A stretch of DNA of 64,000 nt from CAVSVP01 sp963731125 (lineage in GTDB: Bacteria > Pseudomonadota > Gammaproteobacteria > Competibacterales > Competibacteraceae): NCBI GenBank assembly GCA_963731125.1, contig CAVSVP010000009.1, positions 434,001 to 498,000 of the forward strand, written 5' to 3'. Below are positions 25,200-35,362 of this stretch, one piece after another. The translations under genes and the position numbers were made by a program. Positions within the stretch are counted from its first letter, which is position 1. Every line of letters begins with the position of its first letter. Below the pieces are notes generated by a model. It searched no databases and was not told the DNA's origin. It saw nothing but the letters and a program-made list of their open reading frames with translations.

Positions 25200-26993
25200 T
25201 TAGCTGAGCACACCCTTGCCTTCAAATTCTATGGTAGCGCACTCGCGGAAAATTCGCCGGACGCAAATACTACAACGATCGACATCCAAACGCTGAAAAA
25301 TAAGCCGGATAGCTTCTTCCTTGCTACGAAATATGTGATTGTGTCCAATGCTATCGATGTATCCCCCTCGATCTAAAATATCGAGGCAGGCATCGTTAAG
25401 ACGGCATAGGTAAAGCCCACCACCCTTGCGGCGCATGCGTCGGGCCTCCTGAGCAAGCATTTCAGCTCCAGCTACATCAATAAAATTGATACCACTGGCT
25501 ATGATTAACACGTGCTTCCATTCGGCATTTTGTTTAGCCAATTCATGGAGAACATTTTGCATGTGATCCACAGCACCAAAAAATAACGAACCATCAAGCC
25601 GCACAATTTTCAGTTGCGGGCATTCGGGAAGCCTCTGTTCTATGGCACTGCTCAGGCGACGTTTGGGCTTTGCAGGGTCGGGAGCTAGTGCGATGACGTT
25701 GGGACGCGAAGTGCGTTGTAGGTAAATCACGAGGGACGCCAACACACCAACGTAAATAGCAAACTCCAAAGCAACCAGCAAGGTGGCCAGAAAAGTTACC
25801 ACGAGTACCACAATCTCGCGCTTACTCGTTCTTGCGATTAAACGAATATGATGAGTATCAATTAAATTCCAGGCTACCAGTATGATAACTGCCGCCATAG
25901 CGGAAACAGGTAAATAAGCAGTCAGAGGCGCCAAGAACACCAGCACTGCTGCCACCAATAATGAAGCAAAGATGGTTGCCAAGGGTGTTTTTGCCCCAGC
26001 ATCATAGTTGACACCGGAACGAGTAAAAGAACCAGAACCTGCGTAACAGGAAAAGAAGCTGCCAAACAAATTAGATAGACCTTGACCGATAAACTCTTGA
26101 TTACCATTGATGCGTTGCTGAGAGCGCGTTGCCACAGCACGCGCAATAGATACCGCTTCAATTAAACCTAACATCGCTACTGCGAAAGCGCCCGGCGCCA
26201 ATTGGTGAAATTTAGACATGGAAAATTCCGGCACAGACCAAGGCGGCAAATTCCCGGGCAAAGCGCCAAGTAAAGGGACCCCGTGGCTGCGCCCATCAAT
26301 CAGCAGACAAACCAAACTGCCGACGACCATGCCGAATAGCATGAAGGGCCAATGAGGTCGGTAGCGCCGCACCAATAAAGCGCTACTGAGGGTTACTGTT
26401 GCTATCAGCATTACATAAAAATTACTGCTGCTTAATACTTCAAGCAAATTGCCAAGGGTCTTAACGAAAGGCTCTCCTTGTCGAATGGGCAGGCCGAGCA
26501 GATACTTAAGTTGATTGGTCGCAATAAGAACCGCTGCTCCTGAGGTAAACCCGATTACCACTGTATGGGAAATGAAGTTCACTAGTCCCCCCATGCGCCC
26601 CACTCCAAGAAGCAATTGGAACATCCCGGCAATAAAAGTCACAGTCAACGCATAATTCAGATAGTCTGGACTGCCGGGAGTAGCGAAGTTGCTAATTACG
26701 TCTAACATAATGATGGAAATAGCCGTGGTGGGACCCGACACTAAGTGCCATGAGGAACCAAATAACGCTGCAATCACAGGAGTCACAATGGCAGTGTATA
26801 AACCGTACTCTGGTGGTAATCCAGCGATTAGCGCGAAAGCCACTCCCTGAGGCAGCACAATGACAGCTCCAGTTAAACCGGCGAGGAAATCGGCACGTAA
26901 GGTATAGAGGGTAATGCTCCGCATCCAGGTGAGGAAGGGAAACAACTTTATCCATGTCTGTTTTGCAACAGCCGAATGAAGCTTTGCATTCAC
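25200..26993 (-). CDS. SulP/SLC26-family anion transporter with STAS domain
   Basis: A 597-residue inner-membrane transporter. The membrane domain (about residues 15-425) has the family signature near the first helices (ADFLAGLTGAVIVLPQGVAFALIAGLPPEYGLYTAIV). The C-terminal STAS domain (about 455-560) contains LIIASGINFIDVAGAEML, where the Asp-Val-Ala-Gly stretch replaces the phosphorylatable serine context of anti-sigma antagonists. Substrates in this family include sulphate, bicarbonate and dicarboxylates; nothing here decides between them. The ATG at 26993 follows AAGGA. A cysteine-containing C-terminal extension beyond the STAS domain is short. Confidence 0.85.
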   Translation of the reverse strand: MNAKLHSAVAKQTWIKLFPFLTWMRSITLYTLRADFLAGLTGAVIVLPQGVAFALIAGLPPEYGLYTAIVTPVIAALFGSSWHLVSGPTTAISIIMLDVISNFATPGSPDYLNYALTVTFIAGMFQLLLGVGRMGGLVNFISHTVVIGFTSGAAVLIATNQLKYLLGLPIRQGEPFVKTLGNLLEVLSSSNFYVMLIATVTLSSALLVRRYRPHWPFMLFGMVVGSLVCLLIDGRSHGVPLLGALPGNLPPWSVPEFSMSKFHQLAPGAFAVAMLGLIEAVSIARAVATRSQQRINGNQEFIGQGLSNLFGSFFSCYAGSGSFTRSGVNYDAGAKTPLATIFASLLVAAVLVFLAPLTAYLPVSAMAAVIILVAWNLIDTHHIRLIARTSKREIVVLVVTFLATLLVALEFAIYVGVLASLVIYLQRTSRPNVIALAPDPAKPKRRLSSAIEQRLPECPQLKIVRLDGSLFFGAVDHMQNVLHELAKQNAEWKHVLIIASGINFIDVAGAEMLAQEARRMRRKGGGLYLCRLNDACLDILDRGGYIDSIGHNHIFRSKEEAIRLIFQRLDVDRCSICVRRIFRECATIEFEGKGVLS

Positions 26994-27271
26994 AGCAGTT
27001 CCTTATAAGTTTTCATGGTTTTGCAACACATAGCCAATAACATAGAGACAGTTTGCTTGCAAAATCAGTTTAATGCTCTTGAGTTTTTTAGAGTGATTCC
27101 TTGCCCTGGCAGAGTACCTCCAATACCTTGCCAATATCTCCTAAACGGGATTTCCGCTTGCCGAAAAGCGCTTTCAATGTTTATGCTTTTCCCAGCGCAA
27201 TTCATCTTAAACAATTGCGAAGAGTTACAGATCACTCACATGAATTTGTGGTGACCAAAGTCACGAATTTT

Positions 27272-28572
27272 GGTAGTGTCCCTCAACTCCCTTGATGGAT
27301 TTGACTGATTTTGAGCATGTTTTGCATCCTCGATTGAGCAATTTAACTCATCGAGGGGGCTTGGGTGAACTGGGAAACGCTGTATTGTCCTAATGTGCAC
27401 TGCCGTTGCGATGGAAAACCCTTTGGCCTGGGGCTGTTGGTTAAAAATGGCACCAGCTAGGGTCAGCCACAGGCCCTATGTAAAGCCTGTGGGAGTAGGA
27501 TCGCCTTGAGAACTGCGACTGCGTACTACGGTCTGGATGCTGATCCCGCTATTTTCGAGACCGCCGTGCGTGCTTTGGCGGAAGGCAATTCGTTGCGCAC
27601 CACCGGACGCATTGTGCAAATCGACAAGGATACCGTCTGTGCTTGGCTTGACCGCGCGGCGCGGCACTGTCGGCTCGTCATGCTGTATTTGTGGAGTAAC
27701 TTGCATGTCAGCGAATGTCAGCTGAATGAGTTGTGGAGCTTTGTGCATACCAAGCAAGATAACCTGCCTGGTGCCAAACGCTATTGCGAGACGTATGGCG
27801 ACGCCTGGGGATGGATCGCCTTTGCGCCGGTGTGGCGGTTGGTGGTGGCCTGTGTCATTGGCAAGCGTACCCAGGAGAGCGCTAATTTGTTGCTGGCGCG
27901 GGTAGCTCAGGTCACCGATACGCACCTTCCCTTCTTCACGAGCGATCAGCTGCCTGAATATAAGAACAGCTTGCTGCACACGTATGGTCAATGGCACACC
28001 CCTCCACGTCGCGGTGACCGGGGCGTGCTTCCTAAACCCCGGCGCCGGCCACCACCAGGATTGCTGTATGCCCAGGTGGTCAAACAACGGGAAAAGGGCC
28101 GGGGAGTGGAAGTCGGTACGCAGGTCATTTTCGGTGATCCGCAAGCGATTGCCGCGTGCCTGGCCGTCTCCCCAGTCAGTCATACCATCAACACCAGCTT
28201 GGTGGAGCGTGACAACTTAACCCAACGGCAAAGTAATCGTCGGTTGACACGCCGCACCAATCGCTTTTCCAAGGATATCCCTTGGTTTGAGAAACAGCTC
28301 TGGCTGTCGTTGGCGTATTACCACCTGGTTCTGCCCCACGAGAGTTTGCGAGAACCGTTGCCCATGCCGGAATCAACCCGCGGAACGGGTTCACCCCGCA
28401 AGTGGCGTTCCGTAACACCTGCCATGGCGGCTGGCATGACCGGTCATGTCTGGACGACGACCGAGTTGCTGTCTTACCGCGTACCAGTAGAGTTCCTTGA
28501 GCGGCTGCACGAAATCGAACACCTGTTCCCAAAACTGAACCAATATCATCAAGGGAGTTGAGGGACACTACC
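27272..28572 (+). mobile_element. IS1-family-like element, copy 1 (1301 bp)
   Basis: Perfect 26-bp terminal inverted repeats beginning GGTAGTGTCCCTCAACTCCC. A perfect 8-bp target duplication CGAATTTT lies at 27264-27271 and 28573-28580. It carries one transposase gene whose stop codon falls inside the right repeat. The element is nearly identical to the copy at 37090-38394 and sits between the SulP and acnB genes, upstream of acnB. Confidence 0.9.
27365..28561 (+). pseudogene. IS1-like transposase, copy 1, interrupted by an amber codon
   Basis: The natural start is a GTG at 27365 after GAGGGGG. It opens a zinc-ribbon (VNWETLYCPNVHCRC) that is cut by an in-frame TAG at 27458-27460. The same frame resumes with CKACGSR and runs to the end. 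The rest has IS1-type DDE features: FFTSDQLPEY and SLVERDNLTQRQ, with FSK near the end. However, the first catalytic position reads QLNELWSF, where IS1 relatives have Asp (DE-W). A TTG at 27506 could start a protein lacking the zinc ribbon. The lesion is shared with copy 2, so it precedes their duplication. Confidence 0.75.
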
Positions 28573-28840
28573 CGAATTTTCCGGTTGAACCCAATTTACA
28601 ACTCGCAGTGCTGACTCCTTACCCGCTCCCGCCGAGGTTTATAAACAATTTATAATCACCAATCAGGCGGGCCCCCAGAGTGAATAAAAGTTCACGACTA
28701 TTCCGAATAATGGCTAGAATGCACAGTCTGGAATCGCAATATACCACCCGCATTTTGCCGGGTTTAACGCTAGGAATTTACTATTGCTAAGCTCGCTACC
28801 TGCACTTCGTGGGTAGCTCCATTTAAAGAGGGGTTGTTTC

Positions 28841-31399
28841 GTGCTAGATGCCTATCGCAAACATGTCGAGGATCGGGCTGCTCAAGGTGTACCGCCGTTA
28901 CCGCTTAATGCCCAGCAAACAGCGGAGCTAATCGAACTGTTAAAAAATCCGCCTAAGGGTGAAGAAACTCAGCTAGTCGAGCTATTAACTCACCGTGTAC
29001 CAGCCGGTGTCGACCAAGCGGCCTATGTCAAGGCCGCTTTTTTAGCAGACGTAGCCAAGGGCACAGCAAGGTCCCCCCTGCTCGACCGCAAACATGCCGT
29101 GAAACTGTTAGGCACTATGTTAGGCGGTTATAATATTCGATCGCTTATCGCTGCCTTGGACGACAGCGAACTTGCAGCAAGTGCCGCTGAAGCCTTATCT
29201 CACACGTTACTGATCTTCGACGCCTATCATGATGTGCTCGAAAAGGCTAACCACAATGCATTCGCTAAGCAGGTGGTGGATGCCTGGGCCAAGGCCGACT
29301 GGTTCACCAGTAAATCTCCACTAGCGGAACAAATCACCGTCACGGTGTTCAAGGTTCCCGGCGAAACCAATACCGACGACCTATCACCGGCCAGCGAAGC
29401 CTGGAGCCGTCCGGATATCCCTTTGCACGCCCAGGCCATGCTCCAGTCCCGCTTGCCAGGAGCTTTAGATACGCTTAAACAGCTTAAGGGAAAGGGGCAT
29501 TCCGTAGCTTTTGTGGGAGATGTCTTGGGAACTGGATCATCCCGCAAATCGGCTATTAACTCCGTACTCTGGCACATCGGTCACGATATTCCCTGTGTAC
29601 CCAACAAACGCCAGGGCGGCGTCATTTTGGGGGGCAAAATCGCACCTATCTTTTTCAACACTGCGGAAGACTCCGGCGCCCTTCCCATTGAATGCGATGT
29701 CACACAACTCAACAGTGGCGACGTGATCCATATCTATCCCTATGCCGGTAAACTCACTAACGAAGCCGGTGACATTTTGAGCACCTTCGTCCTCAAGCCA
29801 GTTACCCTACCTGACGAGGTGCGCGCTGGCGGCCGCATTCCTCTTATCATCGGCCGCACTCTCACCGACAAAACCCGCACCGCTCAAGAATTACCGCCTG
29901 CCGAGCTATTTCAACGTCCTGTGACCCCTACTGACACTGGTAAAGGTTACACGTTTGCTCAGAAAACCGTAGGCCGTGCCTGCGCAATCCCAGGCGTACG
30001 CCCCGGCACTTATTGTGAACCTCGCATGACCACGGTGGGATCTCAAGATACGACAGGACCCATGACCCGAGATGAGCTAAAGGAGCTGGCCTGCTTAGGC
30101 TTTTCTGCCGATCTCGTTATGCAGAGCTTTTGTCACACGGCAGCTTATCCTAAACCAGTCGACATCGAAACCCATCATACTCTACCGGATTTCATTGCCT
30201 CCCGGGGAGGCGTGGCCCTGCGTCCTGGTGACGGCATTATTCACTCCTGGCTAAACCGAATGTTGCTTCCCGATACCGTGGGTACTGGCGGCGACTCCCA
30301 TACCCGCTTTCCTATCGGCATCAGTTTTCCAGCCGGTTCCGGCTTAGTGGCTTTTGCCGCCGCGCTGGGCGTAATGCCCCTCGATATGCCAGAGTCGGTA
30401 TTGGTACGCTTCACGGGCCAACTGCAGCCGGGCATTACCCTGCGCGACCTTGTCAATGCCATCCCGTATGCGGCCATCCAAAAGGGGCTACTCACCGTGG
30501 CCAAAGAGAATAAGAAAAATATCTTCTCAGGACGTATCCTAGAAATAGAAGGACTACCAGAGCTAAAGGTAGAGCAAGCTTTCGAGTTGTCAGACGCTTC
30601 TGCGGAACGTTCCGCAGCGGGCTGCACGGTGCGGCTGAACAAAGAACCCATCATTGAGTTTTTAAATTCCAATATTGCCCTATTGAAGTGGATGATTGCC
30701 AATGGTTATCAGGACGAGCGATCGTTGGCGCGACGCATTAAACGCATGGAGGAATGGGTGGCCAATCCGCAGCTACTGGAGCCCGATCCGGATGCTGAAT
30801 ACGCCGAGGTCATCGAGATCGATTTGCATACCATTACAGAGCCCCTGCTGGCCTGCCCCAATGATCCCGATGACGTACGTCCATTATCTGCCGTCGCCGG
30901 CACCAAAATCGATGAGGTGTTTATTGGCTCCTGTATGACCAATATAGGCCACTACCGGGCCGCTGGAAAGGTACTAGAGGGAGCTCATGACATCCCGACC
31001 CGGCTATGGATTGCACCGCCCACCAAGATGGATGCCCAGCAGCTCAGCGATGAAGGCTATTACAGCATCTATGGTCAGTCGGGAGCCCGTATTGAAATAC
31101 CTGGCTGTTCCCTGTGTATGGGCAACCAGGCTCGAGTTCATGATGACGCCACAGTGGTATCCACCTCCACTCGAAACTTTCCCAATCGTTTAGGCAAAAA
31201 TGCCGATGTTTATTTGAGTTCCGCTGAGTTAGCCGCAGTATGCGCTATTTTAGGCCGCATTCCCAGTCAACAGGAATACCTACAGCATATGCGCAGAATA
31301 GATACCATGACGGCCGATGTCTATCGTTACTTGAACTTTGATCAGCTTGCCGAGTATCGAGAGGTGGCTGATAAGGGGATTTCGAATACCGCGGCTTAG
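28841..31399 (+). CDS. acnB: Aconitate hydratase B
   Basis: An 852-residue bifunctional aconitase/2-methylisocitrate dehydratase of the AcnB type, interconverting citrate and isocitrate in the citric acid cycle. Domain order is N-terminal HEAT-like (about 1-155), swivelling domain (about 165-370) and catalytic domains. The 4Fe-4S ligands are in GSCMTNIGHYRAAGK (about 700) and PGCSLCMGNQARV (about 760). It starts with GTG at 28841, preceded by GAGGGG. A hairpin terminator follows at 31440. The IS1-like element ends 268 bases upstream and may separate the gene from part of its old promoter region. Confidence 0.95.
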   Translation: MLDAYRKHVEDRAAQGVPPLPLNAQQTAELIELLKNPPKGEETQLVELLTHRVPAGVDQAAYVKAAFLADVAKGTARSPLLDRKHAVKLLGTMLGGYNIRSLIAALDDSELAASAAEALSHTLLIFDAYHDVLEKANHNAFAKQVVDAWAKADWFTSKSPLAEQITVTVFKVPGETNTDDLSPASEAWSRPDIPLHAQAMLQSRLPGALDTLKQLKGKGHSVAFVGDVLGTGSSRKSAINSVLWHIGHDIPCVPNKRQGGVILGGKIAPIFFNTAEDSGALPIECDVTQLNSGDVIHIYPYAGKLTNEAGDILSTFVLKPVTLPDEVRAGGRIPLIIGRTLTDKTRTAQELPPAELFQRPVTPTDTGKGYTFAQKTVGRACAIPGVRPGTYCEPRMTTVGSQDTTGPMTRDELKELACLGFSADLVMQSFCHTAAYPKPVDIETHHTLPDFIASRGGVALRPGDGIIHSWLNRMLLPDTVGTGGDSHTRFPIGISFPAGSGLVAFAAALGVMPLDMPESVLVRFTGQLQPGITLRDLVNAIPYAAIQKGLLTVAKENKKNIFSGRILEIEGLPELKVEQAFELSDASAERSAAGCTVRLNKEPIIEFLNSNIALLKWMIANGYQDERSLARRIKRMEEWVANPQLLEPDPDAEYAEVIEIDLHTITEPLLACPNDPDDVRPLSAVAGTKIDEVFIGSCMTNIGHYRAAGKVLEGAHDIPTRLWIAPPTKMDAQQLSDEGYYSIYGQSGARIEIPGCSLCMGNQARVHDDATVVSTSTRNFPNRLGKNADVYLSSAELAAVCAILGRIPSQQEYLQHMRRIDTMTADVYRYLNFDQLAEYREVADKGISNTAA

Positions 31400-31439
31400 G
31401 CACGTTCTTCCATCAATAATAGGTAATAATAAGCCCAGC

Positions 31440-31466
31440 CCGCTGGCATAAGCTCCAGCGGTTTTT
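31440..31466 (+). terminator. Rho-independent terminator of acnB
   Basis: Stem CCGCTGG/CCAGCGG (31440-31446 with 31455-31461), an 8-base loop, then TTTTT. It lies 40 bases beyond the acnB stop. Confidence 0.8.
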
Positions 31467-31632
31467 TGCATGTAACGGGTAAGTAACCCAAATCTAGTAG
31501 ACGTTTTTAAACGCGCTTTGCTGAACTTTTGGAAGACTTTTGCATTCTGTACGTATGCATCAGCTGTACTATATTTACTACTTAGCAACGCCAGTATTGG
31601 CATGCTAAGACCATAACCTCCAAAGGTTCATT

Positions 31633-33024
31633 ATGGATTTCGATCCCATTCTGCTGTCGCGTATTCAATTTGCGTTTACCATTTCTTTTCACATTCTTTT
31701 TCCGGCCTTCACCATTGGACTGGCTAGTTGGCTTGCCATGCTGGAGGGATTATGGCTTGCCACAGGCCGGGAAGCATACCGTGACCTTTATAAGTTTTGG
31801 GTAAAGATATTTGCCGTCTCATTTGGCATGGGAGTCGTTTCCGGCATTGTCATGAGCTTTCAGTTCGGCACCAACTGGAGCCGCTTTTCGGATGCTACGG
31901 GCAATATCCTCGGCCCACTGTTAAGCTATGAAGTGATAACGGCCTTTTTTCTGGAAGCTTCTTTTCTGGGCATTATGCTGTTCGGCTGGGAAAAGGTAGG
32001 TAAAGGACTCCATTTTCTCGCTACCTGTTTAGTGGCCCTGGGTACTCTGCTGTCGACTTTCTGGATTATCTCCGCGAACAGTTGGATGCATACTCCTGCC
32101 GGTTATGAACTTCGTGATGGTGTATTCTACGCGGCAGATTGGTGGGCGATTGTCTTTAATCCTTCCTTCCCTTACCGGCTGGTTCATATGGTACTAGCCG
32201 CTTATTTGACGACCTGTTTTGTGATCGGCGGTATTTCAGCGTGGTACCTCTGGAACAATCGCTTTATCGCCCAAGCCAGGCTCATGTTTGCCATGGCCAT
32301 CGGCTTTGCGGTCATCGTCGCACCTTTACAAATCGTTGCCGGCGACTTTTCCGGACTTAATGTGCGCGATCATCAACCTGCTAAGCTTGCAGCCATGGAA
32401 GGGATTTGGGAAACGGAACGCGGCGTCCCCTCGCTGTTGTTTGCTCTTCCGGATTCAGAACGGGAAAGCAATCGTTTCGAGATCGGCATCCCCAAACTGG
32501 GCAGTCTAATTCTCACCCATGAGTGGGATGGCGAGGTAGTGGGCTTAAAGGCCTTTGCGCCGGAAGACCGGCCGCCCGTTACCATCGTGTTCTGGACATT
32601 TCGCATTATGATCTTCATCGGATTTTTGATGGCGTTTGTCGGTTTATTCGGTTTCTACCTGCTGCTGCGTGGCAGATTATACTCGACGCGGTGGTTTCAG
32701 AAATTATGTATTTTCATGACGCCAGCTGGCTTTATTGCCGTACTCAGCGGTTGGATAACCGCCGAGGTTGGCCGGCAACCTTTCGTTGTTTATGGTCTGC
32801 TACGCACCGTAGATGCTGCTTCGCCATTGCCAGGCGGCAGTGTCGCCGCTTCTTTAGGCGCTTTTTTTCTAGTCTACGGAATCGTGTTCGGAGCTGGCAC
32901 CTACTATCTTATTAAGTTAGTTAAGGAAGGGCCTGGGGCACCGGCTGCACAACAAGACACCATTTACAAGCAACCTATGCGCCCGCTGTCACTACCCGAC
33001 GAAAATATCGAACCCACGGAGTGA
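31633..33024 (+). CDS. cydA: Cytochrome bd-type quinol oxidase subunit I
   Basis: A 463-residue CydA, the haem-bearing subunit of a cytochrome bd quinol oxidase in the inner membrane. The N-terminal helix has FHILFPAFTIG with the haem-ligand histidine (about residue 18). A second ligand region is YRLVHMVLAAYL (about 185). The signature GWITAEVGRQPFVVYGLLRT lies at about residues 375-395. The short quinol loop fits the short-Q-loop (cyanide-insensitive oxidase-like) type. cydB follows with a ribosome-binding site overlapping the cydA stop, and a tiny third membrane protein follows cydB. The usual CydDC exporter is not in the window. Confidence 0.92.
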   Translation: MDFDPILLSRIQFAFTISFHILFPAFTIGLASWLAMLEGLWLATGREAYRDLYKFWVKIFAVSFGMGVVSGIVMSFQFGTNWSRFSDATGNILGPLLSYEVITAFFLEASFLGIMLFGWEKVGKGLHFLATCLVALGTLLSTFWIISANSWMHTPAGYELRDGVFYAADWWAIVFNPSFPYRLVHMVLAAYLTTCFVIGGISAWYLWNNRFIAQARLMFAMAIGFAVIVAPLQIVAGDFSGLNVRDHQPAKLAAMEGIWETERGVPSLLFALPDSERESNRFEIGIPKLGSLILTHEWDGEVVGLKAFAPEDRPPVTIVFWTFRIMIFIGFLMAFVGLFGFYLLLRGRLYSTRWFQKLCIFMTPAGFIAVLSGWITAEVGRQPFVVYGLLRTVDAASPLPGGSVAASLGAFFLVYGIVFGAGTYYLIKLVKEGPGAPAAQQDTIYKQPMRPLSLPDENIEPTE

Positions 33025-33026
33025 AC

Positions 33027-34034
33027 ATGATTGAGAGCGGTATTACCCTTATTTGGTTTGGGATCATTGCCTTTGGCGTCTTTATGTATGTTCTTATGGA
33101 CGGATTTGTGCTTGGCATTGGTATCTTATCCCGTGCCGTTGCAACAGAGACCGAGCGCGACATCATAATGAACTCGGCGGCTCCGATTTGGGACGGCAAT
33201 GAGACTTGGCTCGTGCTGGGTGGTGCCGGACTTTTTGCGGCTTTTCCCATTGCCTACAGCGTAGTGTTATCAGCGCTTTATCTTCCCTTGATCGTGATGC
33301 TGATCGCACTGATCTTTCGTGGAGTGGCCTTTGAATTTCGGTTTAAGGCTAACACCAGCAAATATCTCTGGAATGCAGCGTTTTTTTTCGGCTCGCTGAT
33401 CGCTACCTTCGCTCAAGGCGTGGTGTTAGGAGCTTTCGTGCAAGGCTTTCCCGTGGAAGATAGACAATATGCGGGTGGCGCTTTTGATTGGTTGACACCG
33501 TTTAGTCTAATGGTAGGTGTTGCGTTGGTGGCCGGCTATGCTTTGCTGGGTTCCACCTGGCTGATTATGAAAACTGAGGACCAATTGCAAGACTGGGCCT
33601 ACCGCGCCACGAGACCGCTGTTGTTTGCAGTCGTCGGTTTTATTGCGCTGATCAGTACCTGGGTTCCTTTTTTAGACGCCGAAATTCGCGACCGCTGGTT
33701 CAGCTGGCCTAACATTGCCTTTTTATCTCCTGTGCCGCTATTGGTAGCCGCTATAGCTATTGCGCTGCACCGCGCTTTGCAACGGCGTTATGCTTATCAG
33801 CCCTTTCTCTTGGCCATGGTGTTGTTCCTATTGAATTACGGCGGACTCGCTATCAGTATTTGGCCAAATATTATCCCCCCTTATATCTCTATCTGGGAAG
33901 CTGCATCGCCGCCAGAAACCCAAGTGTTTCTTCTAGTGGGTTTTGTTTTCCTTATTCCGGTCGTACTGGCGAATACTGCCTACTCATATTGGATATTTCG
34001 CGGCAAAATTACGCAAGATGTTGGTTACCACTAA
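33027..34034 (+). CDS. cydB: Cytochrome bd-type quinol oxidase subunit II
   Basis: A 335-residue CydB with eight or nine predicted membrane helices. The N-terminal motif DGFVLGIGIL and the following NSAAPIWDGNETWLVLGG are hallmarks of the family. I take the ATG at 33027, since GGAG at 33018-33021 lies five bases away. A GTG at 33021 is in frame but would overlap that site. It forms the oxidase together with CydA and the small subunit candidate. Confidence 0.92.
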   Translation: MIESGITLIWFGIIAFGVFMYVLMDGFVLGIGILSRAVATETERDIIMNSAAPIWDGNETWLVLGGAGLFAAFPIAYSVVLSALYLPLIVMLIALIFRGVAFEFRFKANTSKYLWNAAFFFGSLIATFAQGVVLGAFVQGFPVEDRQYAGGAFDWLTPFSLMVGVALVAGYALLGSTWLIMKTEDQLQDWAYRATRPLLFAVVGFIALISTWVPFLDAEIRDRWFSWPNIAFLSPVPLLVAAIAIALHRALQRRYAYQPFLLAMVLFLLNYGGLAISIWPNIIPPYISIWEAASPPETQVFLLVGFVFLIPVVLANTAYSYWIFRGKITQDVGYH

Positions 34035-34064
34035 ATTGAAACGCCAAATCGTTTTCCAATGCCC

Positions 34065-34181
34065 ATGACAAAATTGCCATCTTATCTCTGCAAGACACTT
34101 TGGTTTATCAGTCTTTGGATAAGCAGTTTCACGTTTTTTCTGTTACTTGCCTATGGCATCAGATTCGCCATGGGCGCATAG
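34065..34181 (+). CDS. Small single-helix membrane protein after cydB (DUF2474/CydX-like)
   Basis: A protein of 38 residues (40 if it starts at the in-frame ATG at 34059). It has one membrane helix and the pattern LWFISLWISSFTFFLLLAYG followed by IRFAMGA. Short proteins with a tryptophan-rich start and one helix are encoded after cydB in many bd-oxidase operons: CydX in E. coli, and DUF2474 proteins in the cyanide-insensitive type. The context and length fit such an accessory subunit. No clear terminator follows at once. Confidence 0.65.
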   Translation: MTKLPSYLCKTLWFISLWISSFTFFLLLAYGIRFAMGA

Positions 34182-34330
34182 AGTTTTTGCCGGGACCTGT
34201 AAACAACCTGAATTTGGTATGTAAGCATTTGATCGGTTGAAAAAACTTCAAGTGTTAGGTGCTTATGCAGAAAATATCAGCGGCAGGGATACCGCCGTCA
34301 AGCTTACCGGGATGTATTTAGTGGGTTTTC

Positions 34331-34368
34331 CGGAATAAGCATCTAATACCGGAATAAGCATCTAATAC
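34331..34368. repeat. Perfect 19-bp tandem duplication
   Basis: CGGAATAAGCATCTAATAC occurs twice in direct succession in the gap between the cyd operon and the convergent rhodanese gene. No function is evident. Confidence 0.8.
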
Positions 34369-34394
34369 TTGAAGCATGTTATGTCGAACTAAAG

Positions 34395-35171
34395 TTATTT
34401 TAGTGCGTTATGTAGTGTTGCAACTGGTTCAGCATAAAAGGCGACGTTATGGAAAGCCGTGCGAGTCAATGCCTCGGCCACTGCTTTGGCTTCTGCGCCA
34501 TTATCACCGAGCACGATGATGCGGGTGTTGTGATCTTCCACTGGGAGACGCACATCTTTTTGCGCTTTGTCCAGCTCATCGCCATTCACTACGCCACTAT
34601 GCGGAAGGTTCTGGGCGCCAGCAAGGGTACCAGACGTAAACGCCTCAGGATCGCGCACATCTAACCACACCGCCGTCTGATCCTTACCAAACAGGTAGCG
34701 GATGCCCTCTAGCTCAATCTGGGTGACACCACCCAGAGCGCGCCAGATCGGCATGCCCAGTTGGTAGCGTCGGACATTATTATAACCGGCTGCGACAAGA
34801 TCTCTGGCGGCTCGTTTGCTGCGCCCACAAAACGGACCACTACAGTAGAGGACAATGGGTGCCGCTTTGGTTTCCTTGACAACATGGGCAATAGCGTTGG
34901 CATCCGAAGTGTAATGCGCGCTGGTGGTACCCGGCTTGCCTCCCACATGAACCGCACCGGGAATATGGCTGATAGCGAATTCGTTGAAAGGACGCGCATC
35001 GAACACAGTCGCGCTGCGATCCGCCAAGATCTGCCGCAGTTCCTCGGTCGATATCTCCGATGTCCCTTGCGTCGGTTCCATTAAAGTAGCTTGGTAGATG
35101 TTCGTATCGGTTTCCGAATAGGCAATGGTTGCCAAGAGACTCAGCAAAACAATTAATGACTTGGCGTTCAT
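34395..35171 (-). CDS. Periplasmic protein with two rhodanese domains
   Basis: A 258-residue exported protein. The signal peptide ends at about residue 20. The first rhodanese domain (about 40-145) has the active-site loop YCSGPFCGRSKRA with the catalytic-type Cys near residue 109. The second (about 155-258) has LDVRDPEAF, but its loop reads VLGDNGAEA without cysteine, so it is probably inactive. Such proteins may transfer sulphane sulphur or bind thiols; no sulphur pathway gene is adjacent. It lies downstream of the broken Crp/Fnr gene in the same direction. Confidence 0.75.
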   Translation of the reverse strand: MNAKSLIVLLSLLATIAYSETDTNIYQATLMEPTQGTSEISTEELRQILADRSATVFDARPFNEFAISHIPGAVHVGGKPGTTSAHYTSDANAIAHVVKETKAAPIVLYCSGPFCGRSKRAARDLVAAGYNNVRRYQLGMPIWRALGGVTQIELEGIRYLFGKDQTAVWLDVRDPEAFTSGTLAGAQNLPHSGVVNGDELDKAQKDVRLPVEDHNTRIIVLGDNGAEAKAVAEALTRTAFHNVAFYAEPVATLHNALK

Positions 35172-35362
35172 GGCTCCTTCTCCTATGATGGGTAAGCAGT
35201 TATCCGTTGGGCATAGATAAATGCGACAGATGCCTCCGTTGCGTTAACATGGCCAGCTTGGCTGATACCAATATTAGGTAAATGCAGCGCCTGAACACAG
35301 CGTCATTGTGCTACGTTGGAAAGGGGAAAATTACCTTCGATATGGAAGGACAACGACAAACT

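Noticed and set aside
27476..28183. 235-codon minus-strand ORF, also at 37298-38005
   Set aside because: It is antisense to the IS1-like transposase in both copies and has no family features of its own.
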